A stretch of DNA of 64,000 bases from Hydrogenimonas sp. (GCA_003945285.1 AP019005.1:930001-994000), one strand, 5' to 3'; positions 37,529-45,675 are shown, counted from the first letter of the stretch. The notes: generated by a model not told the origin, from the sequence alone. Translations and numbers: made by a program.

Positions 37529-39481
37529 ATGTTTGAAACTTTTAAAATACCCGATTATGACAGATTCGGCGAGCAGTTGAAAGAGATACTGGAGTCCAAT
37601 GAGAGTCTCATCGCCTCGCTCATCGAGCGGGAAAAGTACGATTACGACTCTTTCGTAAGACCCTATATGGAGACTTTCGAACGTTTGGATATATTTTTCA
37701 CACCGCTTTCGCATCTCAACAGCGTAGAGAACTCAAAGCAGACGCAAAGAGCCTACGAAGAGTCTCTGCCGCTTCTTTCACACTACCATACCAGACTTTC
37801 GCAAAACCGTGAGCTTTACAAAGCCTTTTTGAAAACGGAGGGGTGTGACGATGCGCAAAAAGAGGTCCTTAGGCAGGAGATCAGGGACTTCAGGCTTTCG
37901 GGAGTGGAGCTGCCGGAACAGCAGAAGAAGAGACTTGAAGAGATAGATCTGCGTCTGAGTGAACTGAGCAACCGCTTCTCCCAAAACCTTCTGGACGCGA
38001 CCAACGCATATGAGCTCATTGTGGAAAAAGAGGAGGATGTAGAGGGCATTCCCAAAAGTGATCTCGAGTTGGCGGAGACTGAAAAAGAGGGGAGAAAGGT
38101 GTGGCGTTTCACTCTTCAGATTCCAAGCTATATGGCATACATGACATACGGTCCGAACCGTCAGATTAGAGAGGAGCTCTACAGGGCGTACGTCACCAGG
38201 GCTCCACAGAATGCGGATGTGATAGACGAGATACTGCGCCTGAGAGACGAAAAGTCGAAAATTCTCGGCTTCGACCACTTCAGCGAACTCTCGCTCGCTA
38301 CGAAAATGGCACCTTCAGACGATGCTGTTATAGGCTTTTTGAACGAACTGGCGGAGGCATCTTTGCCGCATGCGCAAAAGGAGGTCCGAAAGCTTGCCGA
38401 CCTGGCAGCAGAGGATGGTATAGAGGAGATTCAGAGTTACGATGTAGCCTTCTACAGCGAAAGACTCAAAAAGAGGGAGCTTGACTTCGACGATGAGAAG
38501 ACCCGCCCCTATTTCGAGCAGAAGAGGGTGTTGAAGGGGATGCTCGATTTCGTCTCCGAACTCTTCGATATAGAGTTCAGGGAGGTAGAGACGGCGGTAT
38601 GGAACGAGAAGGTCAGGGTTTTCGACCTTGCGGAGAGCGGAGAGGTTTTTGCCCGCATCTATTTCGACCTTGAGGCGAGAAAGGATAAGAGGGGAGGGGC
38701 CTGGATGAACGACTGGCAGACCCACCATGAGGACCCGGAGGGGAGGGAGCACCCCGCATCCGCTTTTGTGGTCTGCAACTTCCCGCCTTCGACCGACCAG
38801 ACGCCTTCACTGCTGAGACATGACGATGTTGTTACACTCTTTCATGAGATGGGTCACGCCATTCACCACCTCTTCAGCCGTGTCAAAGAGAGATTTGTCA
38901 GCGGCATACACGGCGTGGCATGGGATGTAGTCGAGTTTCCGTCGCAGTTTCTGGAGAACTTCGCTTATGAGAAGAGTCTGCTGGAGAGGTTCGCTTTTCA
39001 TTATGAAAGCGGCGAACTGATGCCGGATGAGCTGATGCGCAAGATAAAAGCGAGCAAGAACTTCATGGCCGCTACAGGGATGCTTAGGCAGATAGAGTTC
39101 GCTCTATTCGATTTCATGCTCCACCAAAAACTCTATCAGGGTGATGAGGTGCAGGAGCTTCTCGACTCCCTGCGCCAAAGACTTTCCCTAGTCAAACCGC
39201 CCTCCTATAACCGTTTCCAGTGGGGCTTCGCCCATATATTCGCAGGTGGTTACGCGGCCGGATACTACAGCTACAAATGGGCCGAAGTTCTGAGCGCCGA
39301 CGCCTTTTTCGCATGTTACGGGGAGGGGAAGATCAGAAGAGAGGTTACCGACGGCTACAAGCGTAATATACTGCAGACTGGTGCGAGCAGACCAATGGAC
39401 ACCCTCTACAGGGAGTGGCTGGGACGTGACCCGGACCCGAAAGCCCTGATCAGACTATACGATTTGACGGATCGGCAGTGA
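37529..39481 (+). CDS. M3-family oligopeptidase (oligopeptidase A / PrlC-like)
   Basis: A 650-residue cytoplasmic zinc metallopeptidase that degrades short peptides. The zinc motif HEMGHAIHH lies near residue 450, with the third ligand Glu in NFAYEKSLL after it, and the M3-specific HIFAGGYAAGYYSYKWAEV near residue 570. Of two nearby ATGs I prefer 37529, with GAAGGA eight bases ahead, over 37514. MITE copy B ends just upstream. A GTGA overlap couples it to the small membrane protein gene that follows. Confidence 0.92.
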   Translation: MFETFKIPDYDRFGEQLKEILESNESLIASLIEREKYDYDSFVRPYMETFERLDIFFTPLSHLNSVENSKQTQRAYEESLPLLSHYHTRLSQNRELYKAFLKTEGCDDAQKEVLRQEIRDFRLSGVELPEQQKKRLEEIDLRLSELSNRFSQNLLDATNAYELIVEKEEDVEGIPKSDLELAETEKEGRKVWRFTLQIPSYMAYMTYGPNRQIREELYRAYVTRAPQNADVIDEILRLRDEKSKILGFDHFSELSLATKMAPSDDAVIGFLNELAEASLPHAQKEVRKLADLAAEDGIEEIQSYDVAFYSERLKKRELDFDDEKTRPYFEQKRVLKGMLDFVSELFDIEFREVETAVWNEKVRVFDLAESGEVFARIYFDLEARKDKRGGAWMNDWQTHHEDPEGREHPASAFVVCNFPPSTDQTPSLLRHDDVVTLFHEMGHAIHHLFSRVKERFVSGIHGVAWDVVEFPSQFLENFAYEKSLLERFAFHYESGELMPDELMRKIKASKNFMAATGMLRQIEFALFDFMLHQKLYQGDEVQELLDSLRQRLSLVKPPSYNRFQWGFAHIFAGGYAAGYYSYKWAEVLSADAFFACYGEGKIRREVTDGYKRNILQTGASRPMDTLYREWLGRDPDPKALIRLYDLTDRQ

Positions 39482-39783
39482 GCGATCTGGAGTTTTGGGA
39501 GTACTTTTTTGTAATAGGCTCCATACTGACCTACATCTGCTGGGGTTTCGTGTTCGCCGTCCAGGCGCTGCTTCTGATGCACGGACGGCCGGAGGCGGTC
39601 GAGTGGCTCAAAGGGCGATACAGCTATAGAAGCTTCAGGCGCGAAATGATCGTTTTCATGCCTATGATCTATCTCTTTTACATTCTTCTTGAGATAGTTC
39701 CCGGGCTCATAGGTCTGGAAGATGCCGTCATAAAGTTTTCACCGAAGGAGCTCTCGGAGAGAGCCGAAGAGGTTCTGGAGTGA
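39478..39783 (+). CDS. Small membrane protein, two predicted helices, unknown function
   Basis: I do not recognise a family. The 101 residues start with GTG in a GTGA overlap with the peptidase gene. A first hydrophobic stretch lies at residues 9-33 (FFVIGSILTYICWGFVFAVQALLL) and a second at about 57-78 (MIVFMPMIYLFYILLEIVPGL), separated by a basic loop (GRYSYRSFRRE). The C-terminus is charged (FSPKELSERAEEVLE). Translational coupling suggests co-expression with the peptidase; a perfect 12-bp inverted repeat follows the stop. Confidence 0.65.
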   Translation: MSDLEFWEYFFVIGSILTYICWGFVFAVQALLLMHGRPEAVEWLKGRYSYRSFRREMIVFMPMIYLFYILLEIVPGLIGLEDAVIKFSPKELSERAEEVLE

Positions 39784-39793
39784 TAGTTCTCTT

Positions 39794-39824
39794 ACCGATG
39801 TTGCGTAAAGAGCGCAACATCGGT
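39794..39824. terminator. Perfect 12-bp inverted repeat between convergent genes
   Basis: ACCGATGTTGCG and CGCAACATCGGT enclose a 7-base loop TAAAGAG. It stands between the 3' ends of the plus-strand gene ending at 39783 and the minus-strand 30-residue ORF, so it could terminate both. It lacks a strong U-tract on either side. The arms contain the dispersed GATGTTACGC-like motif. Confidence 0.45.
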
Positions 39825-39916
39825 CATCTCATCTTTTTCTGGTAGTAAAGGGTTAGAAGAGCTACGACCGAGACTACGAAGACGACGGAGAATATCTCCC
39901 ATACAACCGTTCCCAT
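39824..39916 (-). CDS. 30-residue single-helix membrane protein downstream of argG
   Basis: A short frame with ATG at 39916 and a strong ribosome site (AAAGGGGAG, four bases ahead) 51 bases after the argG stop on the same strand. The product begins MGTVVWEIFSVVFVVSVVA and ends LLTLYYQKKMR: one hydrophobic helix with a basic C-terminal tail that would lie in the cytoplasm. Its stop overlaps the inverted repeat at 39794. The quality of the ribosome site and the hydrophobic pattern argue that it is real; its function is unknown. Confidence 0.5.
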   Translation of the reverse strand: MGTVVWEIFSVVFVVSVVALLTLYYQKKMR

Positions 39917-39966
39917 GCAACTCCCCTTTCAGCCGTAGATTGTCGAACCTTCTTACCGGCTGTAAT

Positions 39967-41187
39967 CTACGACCTGCTCTTTCGGGCGTGACCCTCTATG
40001 ATGAAGCGAAGAGCGTTTAGACGTATGAAACCCTCCGCATCTTTCTGGTTGTAGACGCTGTCCTCTTCGAATGTACTGAACTCCGGATTGAAGAGTGAGT
40101 TCGGAGATTGTCGGCCGACAACCGTCACACTGCCTTTGTAGAGTTTCAGACGGACATCGCCGTTTACATTCTCCTGCGTTCTGTCTATAGCCGCCTGGAG
40201 CATTTTTCTTTCCGGAGCGAACCAGAAACCGTTGTAGATGAGTTTCGCGTAGCGGGGCATCAGCTCATCTTTAAGGTGTGCCTCTTCGCGATCGAGTGTT
40301 ATCGACTCGATCGCACGGTGCGCTTTGAGCATGATGGTTCCGCCCGGCGTCTCGTAACAGCCGCGGCTCTTCATACCTACATATCTGTTTTCGACTATGT
40401 CGAGCCTTCCTATGCCGTTCCTGTTTCCGTACTCGTTGAGAGCGGTAAGCATCTGCGCGGGAGTCAGCTCTTTTCCGTCGATCGCTACCGGATCTCCGTT
40501 TCTGTAGGTTATGGTGATATATTCTGGTCTATCCGGAGCCTTTTCGGGACTTACCGTCCACCTCCACATATCCTCCTCCGGCTCGTTCATCGGATCTTCG
40601 AGAATGCCGCCTTCGTACGAGATATGGAGCAGGTTGGCATCCATGGAGTAGGGCGACTTTTTGCCGTGTTTCTCTATCGGAATCCCGTGCGACTCCGCAT
40701 ATTTCAGGAGCTTTTCACGGCTGTTGAGATCCCACTCTCTCCAGGGGGCTATTATCGTAATGTCCGGGTTTAGCGCCAGGTAACCCAGTTCGAACCTGAC
40801 CTGGTCGTTCCCTTTGCCTGTGGCTCCGTGGCTGACAGCATCTGCACCTGTCAGTGCCGCTATCTCTATCTGTCTTTTTGCGATGAGAGGCCTTGCTATG
40901 GAAGTTCCGAGCAGGTACTCCCCCTCATAAACGGCGTTTGCGCGGAACATCGGAAATACATACTCTCTGACGAACTCTTCTCGAAGATCTTCTATGAAGA
41001 TATTCTCCGGTTTGATTCCGAGCTTTAGAGCCTTCTCCCTTGCGGGCTCAACCTCTTCACCCTGTCCGATATCGGCCGTAAATGTGACCACTTCGCAGTC
41101 ATACTCGTCCTGAAGCCATTTGAGAATAATACTGGTGTCGAGTCCTCCAGAATAAGCGAGAACGACTTTGTTTACCTTTTTTTTCAT
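39967..41187 (-). CDS. argG: Argininosuccinate synthase
   Basis: ArgG joins citrulline and aspartate with ATP in arginine biosynthesis. The 406-residue protein has the N-type ATP pyrophosphatase loop [15 protein letters not shown], the [20 protein letters not shown] region, [15 protein letters not shown] and [17 protein letters not shown]. The start is the ATG at 41187. It stands alone on the minus strand between the fliT-like gene and the small membrane ORF. Length and motifs are normal. Confidence 0.97.
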   Translation of the reverse strand: MKKKVNKVVLAYSGGLDTSIILKWLQDEYDCEVVTFTADIGQGEEVEPAREKALKLGIKPENIFIEDLREEFVREYVFPMFRANAVYEGEYLLGTSIARPLIAKRQIEIAALTGADAVSHGATGKGNDQVRFELGYLALNPDITIIAPWREWDLNSREKLLKYAESHGIPIEKHGKKSPYSMDANLLHISYEGGILEDPMNEPEEDMWRWTVSPEKAPDRPEYITITYRNGDPVAIDGKELTPAQMLTALNEYGNRNGIGRLDIVENRYVGMKSRGCYETPGGTIMLKAHRAIESITLDREEAHLKDELMPRYAKLIYNGFWFAPERKMLQAAIDRTQENVNGDVRLKLYKGSVTVVGRQSPNSLFNPEFSTFEEDSVYNQKDAEGFIRLNALRFIIEGHARKSRS

Positions 41188-41195
41188 ATCTGTGA

Positions 41196-41222
41196 ACCCC
41201 GAAAGAAAAGAATTTTCGGGAT
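41196..41222 (-). terminator. Possible terminator after the fliS-fliT genes
   Basis: CCCGAAA and TTTCGGG are separated by a loop of about nine bases in the 59-base spacer between the fliT-like stop and the argG start. On the minus strand it would follow the flagellar export chaperone genes. The U-tract is poor, so it could instead belong to the argG leader. Confidence 0.35.
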
Positions 41223-41246
41223 TCTATCGTAAATGAGTTGAAACTC

Positions 41247-41504
41247 TTATGAGTGTACGTCCAGAAGGGTGGTAGATATATAGCTGGTAGAGGTTATATA
41301 TCTTCTTTCATTATCAATTTCGTTCATCTGCCGGCCGAGATCGTCTCTTTTTGCCTCAAATTTTTTTGTAGCCTCCGCTATGAGTTGGAGGGTTTCTTGC
41401 ATATCCTCCATATTGTTGAACAAGGGCATGGAGTCTAGAAGTTCCGCTATTCTCCTCTCATCCTCCTCTACTATAGCCGCCTTGAACGAGTTAAGCCAGT
41501 TCAT
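41247..41504 (-). CDS. FliT-like flagellar export chaperone
   Basis: An 85-residue, acidic, almost wholly helical protein with a Glu/Arg-rich central region (EEDERRIAELLDSMPLF, then IAEATKKFEAKRDDLGRQM). It overlaps the end of fliS by 14 bases, the position where FliT, the chaperone for the filament cap FliD, is normally encoded. The family is poorly conserved, so the assignment depends on size, helical pattern and context. Confidence 0.55.
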   Translation of the reverse strand: MNWLNSFKAAIVEEDERRIAELLDSMPLFNNMEDMQETLQLIAEATKKFEAKRDDLGRQMNEIDNERRYITSTSYISTTLLDVHS

Positions 41505-41871
41505 TTGCAGTCACTTCTCTCCATGCTTCGAGCAACTCCTTCGTCACTCTGATCACTATATCGAGATACTCGCTGCTGTTTTGGGCATTGCTTTCGTTCA
41601 GAAACTTGATCTGTTGGTTGTAGAGACCGTCGAGGTAGTATGAAACTTCACCGCCCCTCTCCTTATCCAGTGAATTTATCAGTTCTACGAATATGGCCAC
41701 CGCCCGGTTCGTCCAGTAGACACGTTTTTCTATATCGCCGTTTTCTATGGACTTTTTGGCCATGGAACAGAACCGTATTATCCCCTCGTAAAGCATCTCT
41801 ATCAGTTTTTCGGGAGACTCGATCTGGACATTGTTCTGTCTATAGGTGTCGTAAGCTGCTGCTGCGGTCAT
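41491..41871 (-). CDS. fliS: Flagellar export chaperone FliS
   Basis: FliS binds the C-terminus of flagellin and prevents premature polymerisation before export. The ATG at 41871 gives 126 residues starting MTAAAAYDTYRQNNVQIESPEKLIEMLY, in the usual YxxNxVxTASPxxLixMLY style, and is preceded by AAAGGATTG; a longer frame from 41910 lacks a ribosome site. Helices with NRAVAIFVELINSLDKERGGEVSYYLDGLY follow the family pattern. It lies between flaG and the fliT-like gene; fliD, usually in this cluster, is not here. Confidence 0.93.
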   Translation of the reverse strand: MTAAAAYDTYRQNNVQIESPEKLIEMLYEGIIRFCSMAKKSIENGDIEKRVYWTNRAVAIFVELINSLDKERGGEVSYYLDGLYNQQIKFLNESNAQNSSEYLDIVIRVTKELLEAWREVTANELA

Positions 41872-41925
41872 TTTCAATCCTTTATCAATGAAGTTTTTGC
41901 ATCCTTGCAATGGCTGGGCGGGATA

Positions 41926-42309
41926 TCACCCTTTTTTGTCGAAAATCATTCCGACAAGTTCACGCATTTTCGCTGCCAGTTTCATGGCCTCTTCGGAAGG
42001 GATTTTCCGGATAACCTGATCGTTGCTGGTATCTATTACCGAAACGAAAAGCTCTTCTGTCGAATCGTCGAAACCGAAACGAATCGATGTATTCAAAGGG
42101 TTCATCTCTTTGTTGAGCTGGTCGGTGATCTCCTGGAGCTCCTTTTTGAGCCTCTGGTTGTCACCCTTTTCTGCGGCCTGTTTCGCCTCTTCCTGCGGAG
42201 AGATATCTGCGGTTTTGTGAGGCTGGGAAACAGACCTGCCGCCGGCTTCCGGGCCCTGGGGCATGGTGGTGTGCGTCTGCTGCGAACGCACGGTATTGAA
42301 TATCTCCAT
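41926..42309 (-). CDS. flaG: FlaG flagellar protein
   Basis: FlaG is a small protein affecting flagellar filament length. The 127 residues have a disordered N-terminal half (Gln/Glu/Pro-rich) and a conserved C-terminal domain with LNTSIRFGFDDSTEELFVSVID and a VIRKIPSEEAMKLAAKM segment, which is diagnostic. GGAGG precedes the ATG. A FliA-like promoter is seen upstream, fitting late-class expression with fliS and fliT; a MITE-like element lies beyond the promoter. Confidence 0.92.
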   Translation of the reverse strand: MEIFNTVRSQQTHTTMPQGPEAGGRSVSQPHKTADISPQEEAKQAAEKGDNQRLKKELQEITDQLNKEMNPLNTSIRFGFDDSTEELFVSVIDTSNDQVIRKIPSEEAMKLAAKMRELVGMIFDKKG

Positions 42310-42337
42310 GGCGTTTTCCTCCGTTCCGTTTCAAAGA

Positions 42338-42367
42338 ATATCGGTAGTCTGAAAGATTAGTTAAGGG
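42338..42367 (-). promoter_or_regulatory. FliA (sigma-28)-type promoter of flaG
   Basis: Reading the minus strand, an ACCGATAT box (core 42338-42344) matches the sigma-28 -10 consensus GCCGATAA at six of eight positions. A weak TTAACTAA sequence lies about 11 bases upstream as a possible -35. It is about 30 bases ahead of the flaG start. The -35 match is poor, so this is tentative. Confidence 0.4.
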
Positions 42368-42373
42368 TAACCA

Positions 42374-42537
42374 CCCAAATCCCGCAATAGAATATAGAGG
42401 AACTCGTTACGATCATTGCAGCCATGCAATTTGGGGAAAACCGTCGACGCACCTGACGGGTGCGCCTCAAATTTTCCCGAAACCGCCTGAGCGCAAGCAT
42501 CGCAACGATTTCAAACTATTCTATTTCGAGATTTGGG
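42374..42537. mobile_element. MITE-like palindromic element, copy C (164 bp)
   Basis: The ends are CCCAAATCCCGCAATAGAA and TTCTATTTCGAGATTTGGG in inverted orientation. Flanking pentamers are AACCA (42369-42373) and AACCT (42538-42542), four of five identical. The central CGCACC/GGTGCG hairpin and the GGGAAAA/TTTTCCC stem are intact. It occupies the divergent spacer between flaG and the 42605 gene and ends 36 bases before the latter's TATAAT box. Confidence 0.82.
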
Positions 42538-42573
42538 AACCTTGAGTGTAATCACGAAAGAGCGCCGCTTTGG

Positions 42574-42579
42574 TATAAT
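42574..42579 (+). promoter_or_regulatory. -10 box (TATAAT) for the 42605-rsmD genes
   Basis: A consensus TATAAT within TTTGGTATAATAGG lies 26 bases before the ATG at 42605. No convincing -35 is present; the MITE copy C boundary is close by, so upstream promoter context may have been changed by its insertion. Confidence 0.5.
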
Positions 42580-42604
42580 AGGCGAAAAATTTTACGGGAA
42601 TGAG

Positions 42605-42964
42605 ATGAAAATAGCTTTGTCGTGCCGGTCAATACTTCTCGAGAAGAGTCTGCGGAAATTTCTCGATACCTATCTGGTACCGGATCATGACGCCGAACTT
42701 CTTATATCTGACCATCCAATCAGGAGCCGGAAACCGGTTTTACGTATAGGGACGGACAAAGATGCGGATCTGGGTAAACCCTTTTCCAGGTCCAGACTTA
42801 TGATGAAGATAGAGGAGAAGTTGCAGGCGAACAGGACCAAGGAGGCAATCAGACATTTTGCCGTAGAGGAGGAGAGTCTCGAAGAGCAGGTGGAGAGAGC
42901 TGTTCAGAGATTCACCAAGGAGTTGATCGAAATATTCAAAGAGCACTATGAAAAGAAAAAGTAG
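42605..42964 (+). CDS. Conserved-context hypothetical protein upstream of rsmD
   Basis: I do not recognise a family. The ATG at 42605 (GGGAATGAG ahead) gives 119 residues: an N-terminal mixed region (MKIALSCRSILLEKSLRKFL), a possible strand PVLRIGTDKDADLGKPFS, then a long acidic/basic helix (EEESLEEQVERAVQRFTKELIE) ending in Lys residues. An earlier in-frame start at 42533 would overlap the MITE and the TATAAT box, so it is rejected. It overlaps rsmD by 17 bases. The C-terminal helix suggests a small dimeric cytoplasmic protein. Confidence 0.6.
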   Translation: MKIALSCRSILLEKSLRKFLDTYLVPDHDAELLISDHPIRSRKPVLRIGTDKDADLGKPFSRSRLMMKIEEKLQANRTKEAIRHFAVEEESLEEQVERAVQRFTKELIEIFKEHYEKKK

Positions 42965-43541
42965 AGAGCTTTATACATATATTATCGGCGGGAAGTATCG
43001 CGGCAAGAAGATCGCCCTGCCTTCACCCGATGTAACGAGAAGCTCCAAGAGCAGGCTCAGAGAGTCGGTTTTCAACACTCTTCAGTTCGATATAGTGGGC
43101 AGTAACTTTATCGAAATGTTCGGAGGGAGTGGATCTGTCGGGCTGGAGGCGATAAGCAGAGGGGCAAAAAAGGCGTGGTTTATAGAACTCGACAGAGACT
43201 CCTTCAATATTCTCACCGCCAACAGTGCGGCACTCGACCCCGCACGCTGCGATCTCAGATACGGGGACGCTTTCGAAGTTCTGCCCGAAATTCTCAGGGA
43301 GCTTCGAGAGAGGGGAGAGAAGTGTTACCTCTACATAGACCCCCCCTTTTCGATCCGTGAAGGTAGCTCCGATATTTATGAGAAGGTCCTCGAAACGATA
43401 GGTATGATCGATCCGGATGTGATAATTTCGATAATAGTGGAGCATATGAGCAGAGAGGCAATGCCGCAGAGAGTAGGCCCTTTCGAAAAGTTCAAAGAGA
43501 AAAAGTTCGGAAAAAGTTCATTGAGCTACTACAAAAGCTGA
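42948..43541 (+). CDS. rsmD: 16S rRNA (guanine-966-N2)-methyltransferase RsmD
   Basis: RsmD methylates G966 of 16S rRNA using SAM. The 197 residues start with the YIIGGKYRGKKIALP segment, continue with RSSKSRLRESVFNTL and the SAM-binding FIEMFGGSGSVGLEAISRGA loop, and hold the catalytic YIDPPFSI motif near residue 133. It is encoded directly upstream of the flgI operon but is probably under a separate promoter, because a sigma-54 site begins five bases after its stop. Confidence 0.93.
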   Translation: MKRKSRELYTYIIGGKYRGKKIALPSPDVTRSSKSRLRESVFNTLQFDIVGSNFIEMFGGSGSVGLEAISRGAKKAWFIELDRDSFNILTANSAALDPARCDLRYGDAFEVLPEILRELRERGEKCYLYIDPPFSIREGSSDIYEKVLETIGMIDPDVIISIIVEHMSREAMPQRVGPFEKFKEKKFGKSSLSYYKS

Positions 43542-43545
43542 AAAG

Positions 43546-43562
43546 TGGAACGAATCTTGCTT
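43546..43562 (+). promoter_or_regulatory. RpoN (sigma-54) promoter of the flgI operon
   Basis: TGGAAC, five bases, then TTGCTT exactly matches the -24/-12 pattern (GG and GC ten bases apart). It lies about 49 bases before the flgI start codon. RpoN control of hook-basal-body genes is the rule in Campylobacterota. Confidence 0.8.
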
Positions 43563-43610
43563 TGAGGTTATGCAAATCTACCCGCACAGGGCGGGGATGA
43601 AAGGCAGACC

Positions 43611-44669
43611 TTGAGACGATCGCTTTTTGTTTTTCTGGTTCTACCGCTCTTTCTTCATGCCGTCAAGATAAAAGAGATAAGCAACATCATAGGAGTGAGG
43701 GAGAACCAGCTTATAGGATACGGCCTTATAGTCGGACTGAACAAGACCGGTGACGGCACCACTTCGAAGTTCACCCTCCAGACCATCTCAAATATGCTTC
43801 AGTCGATGAATGTAAAACTGGACCCCAAAGATATCAAGTCCAAAAATGTCGCGGCCGTTGTGGTTACGGCGACACTGCCGCCCTTTTCGAGACAGGGAGA
43901 CAAGATAGATGTTGTCGTATCGTCGATAGGTGACGCCAAGTCGATAGAGGGCGGAACCCTCCTGATGACCCCCCTGAAGGGTGTCGACGGAAGAATATAC
44001 GCCCTTGCTCAGGGATCGGTAACGATAGGGGGACGAAACGGCAGGGGCGCAGGATCACTGAATCATGCTACAGCCGGCAGAATTCCGGCAGGTGCGCTTG
44101 TGGAGCAGGAGGTTCCTTTCAACCTTTACGGACAGAAGAGTGCCACCTTGAGCCTGAAAGAGTCCAACTTCCAAAATGCCATTACCATACAGAATCTTCT
44201 CAACAGATACTATAAGGAGCATGTAGCCGTTGCCGTCGACTCAAGGACCATAAGACTCAAAAAGCCCGAATCTCTCAGTATGGTTGAGTTTTTGGCCGCT
44301 ATCGGTGAGTTGTCTATCGATTACAAAACAAAACAGAAGATAGTGATAGATGAGAGAACGGGCACCATAGTCTCCGGAGTCGATGTGGAGGTCGAACCTG
44401 TAATGATAACCCACGGTGACATCACGATAAAGATCGAAGAGTCAAAAAAGCTGCCGGTACTGAAAAAAGAGGGATCTGCGGTAAATATCGGTCCGGATCA
44501 ACAGCTAAGGCCCGATACCCATGCCCTCGTAGTGAAACCGGGAGCCGCTACCGTGGCAAATCTCGCACGTTCACTCAAAAAACTGGGAGCGACACCGAAA
44601 GATCTTATATCTATACTCGAGGCGATGAAAAATGCGGGTGCGATACATGCCGATCTGCAGATTATCTAA
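43611..44669 (+). CDS. flgI: Flagellar P-ring protein FlgI
   Basis: FlgI forms the periplasmic P-ring around the flagellar rod. The 352 residues have a signal peptide (RRSLFVFLVLPLFLHA, cleaved before VKIKEI) and the conserved IKEISNIIGVRENQLIGYGLIVGLNKTGD and TTSKFTLQTISNML regions, ending GAIHADLQII. The start is TTG at 43611 with AAAGG upstream; no in-frame ATG precedes the signal sequence. It is the first gene of flgI-flgJ-flgM-flgN-flgK, as in Campylobacter jejuni. Confidence 0.96.
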   Translation: MRRSLFVFLVLPLFLHAVKIKEISNIIGVRENQLIGYGLIVGLNKTGDGTTSKFTLQTISNMLQSMNVKLDPKDIKSKNVAAVVVTATLPPFSRQGDKIDVVVSSIGDAKSIEGGTLLMTPLKGVDGRIYALAQGSVTIGGRNGRGAGSLNHATAGRIPAGALVEQEVPFNLYGQKSATLSLKESNFQNAITIQNLLNRYYKEHVAVAVDSRTIRLKKPESLSMVEFLAAIGELSIDYKTKQKIVIDERTGTIVSGVDVEVEPVMITHGDITIKIEESKKLPVLKKEGSAVNIGPDQQLRPDTHALVVKPGAATVANLARSLKKLGATPKDLISILEAMKNAGAIHADLQII

Positions 44670-44678
44670 GGAGAGGAT

Positions 44679-44954
44679 ATGAATACTCTAAATATTAATG
44701 AATATCAACAAGCTCTTCCGGAAATTTCTAAAGGGCGGAACGATAAGCTGAAAGAGCAGACGGATGCGTTTGAAGCGATCATTATAAAAATGGTCCTTGA
44801 CAAGGCCATAAGCGCCGAAGATCCCCTGTTGCCGAAGGATCCGGGCAGGGAGATCTACCGCTCCATGCAAAACGACCAGATGAGCAGGGAGCTCAGCGGG
44901 ACGTTCGGATACAGTGAACTTCTTTACCGGTTTCTTACCGAAAAAAAAGTTTAG
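44679..44954 (+). CDS. flgJ: Rod-binding protein FlgJ (N-terminal domain only)
   Basis: A 91-residue rod-binding domain that caps the growing rod. The core is the KLKEQTDAFEAIIIKMVLDKA and GREIYRSMQNDQMSRELSGTFG stretches, typical of the Rod-binding family. The C-terminal muramidase domain of enterobacterial FlgJ is absent, which is normal for Campylobacterota, where a separate enzyme opens the peptidoglycan. GGAGAGG precedes the ATG. Confidence 0.93.
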   Translation: MNTLNINEYQQALPEISKGRNDKLKEQTDAFEAIIIKMVLDKAISAEDPLLPKDPGREIYRSMQNDQMSRELSGTFGYSELLYRFLTEKKV

Positions 44955-44960
44955 GAAAGG

Positions 44961-44995
44961 TCTTAATAAATGTACAATTTTGCCGATAGTATAAT
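44961..44995 (+). promoter_or_regulatory. FliA-type promoter overlapping a TATAAT box before flgM
   Basis: GCCGATAG at 44982-44989 matches seven of eight bases of the sigma-28 -10 consensus, with TTAATAAA about 11 bases upstream. A TATAAT box at 44990-44995 directly follows. This supports independent transcription of flgM, flgN and flgK late in flagellar assembly, in addition to RpoN-driven read-through from flgI. Confidence 0.65.
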
Positions 44996-45031
44996 TAAGC
45001 AGATACTATATTAACGCAAAAGGATACTTTT

Positions 45032-45232
45032 ATGATTGGAAATGTAGGTGCCAACAACAGTTCAAGTTTCGTGAACGATATGAAGATGAACGAAAGCGCG
45101 GCAGCTGAAAAACAGCAGATGAAAGAGCAGACTCGCATAGATGAGCTGAAGCAGCAGGTTAAGAACGATGAGTACAAAATCGACCTTCGTGCTACGGCGA
45201 CCAGGATGGCGCAGGAGCTCAAACCGGAATAG
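45032..45232 (+). CDS. flgM: Anti-sigma-28 factor FlgM
   Basis: FlgM binds FliA and holds it inactive until the hook is complete. The 66-residue protein is of the short epsilonproteobacterial type: a disordered N-terminus and a helical FliA-binding C-terminus with RIDELKQQVKNDEYKIDL and TATRMAQEL. AAAGGATA precedes the ATG. The promoter upstream has the FliA -10 signature, giving a feedback loop. Short length makes similarity weak, but position between flgJ and flgN-flgK is decisive. Confidence 0.85.
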   Translation: MIGNVGANNSSSFVNDMKMNESAAAEKQQMKEQTRIDELKQQVKNDEYKIDLRATATRMAQELKPE

Positions 45233-45244
45233 GAAAGGAATATT

Positions 45245-45673
45245 ATGTTGACGCACTATCTGAAGAAAGCTATAGAAGATCTCGAATTTCTGATTGATTT
45301 GACGTTACTCGATATAGCCGATATCAAAAGTGCGCATCATGACAGGATATTCGAGAGGCTGGAGAGCAAAGAGGATAGGATTGCGTCATTTGAGAAGCAT
45401 AAGGGCATGATCGACAGTGAGATTGCACTTCTACTGAAGGAGAATTGCGGAAAGGAGCTCTCCGATCTGCTTGATGAGAAGACGCAGGAGGGCCTGGAGC
45501 GTCTCCGTGAGACTTTGAACAATCTTCACTCGCTGAACAGATACTATGCCCGTTTCGTAATAGCGGTCGGTGAGTTTTACAACTCAATGTATGAGGAGGT
45601 GTTCCCCATAGAGAAGGATGGATACACAGGGAAAACTCCGAAAACGGCATCGCTGATAGAGTTGAGGGTCTGA
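45245..45673 (+). CDS. flgN: FlgN-like flagellar export chaperone
   Basis: A 142-residue, mainly helical, acidic protein expected to be the chaperone for the hook-associated proteins FlgK and FlgL. The first helix (LTHYLKKAIEDLEFLIDLTL) and the central EKHKGMIDSEIALLLKENCG segment follow the FlgN pattern, and the gene lies directly between flgM and flgK as in Campylobacter. It ends two bases before the flgK start. Sequence conservation in the family is low. Confidence 0.75.
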   Translation: MLTHYLKKAIEDLEFLIDLTLLDIADIKSAHHDRIFERLESKEDRIASFEKHKGMIDSEIALLLKENCGKELSDLLDEKTQEGLERLRETLNNLHSLNRYYARFVIAVGEFYNSMYEEVFPIEKDGYTGKTPKTASLIELRV

Positions 45674-45675
45674 AA

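Noticed and set aside
37289-37714. Frames running through MITE copy B
   Set aside because: They translate the palindrome and its flank and differ between copies; the repeat has no conserved coding frame.
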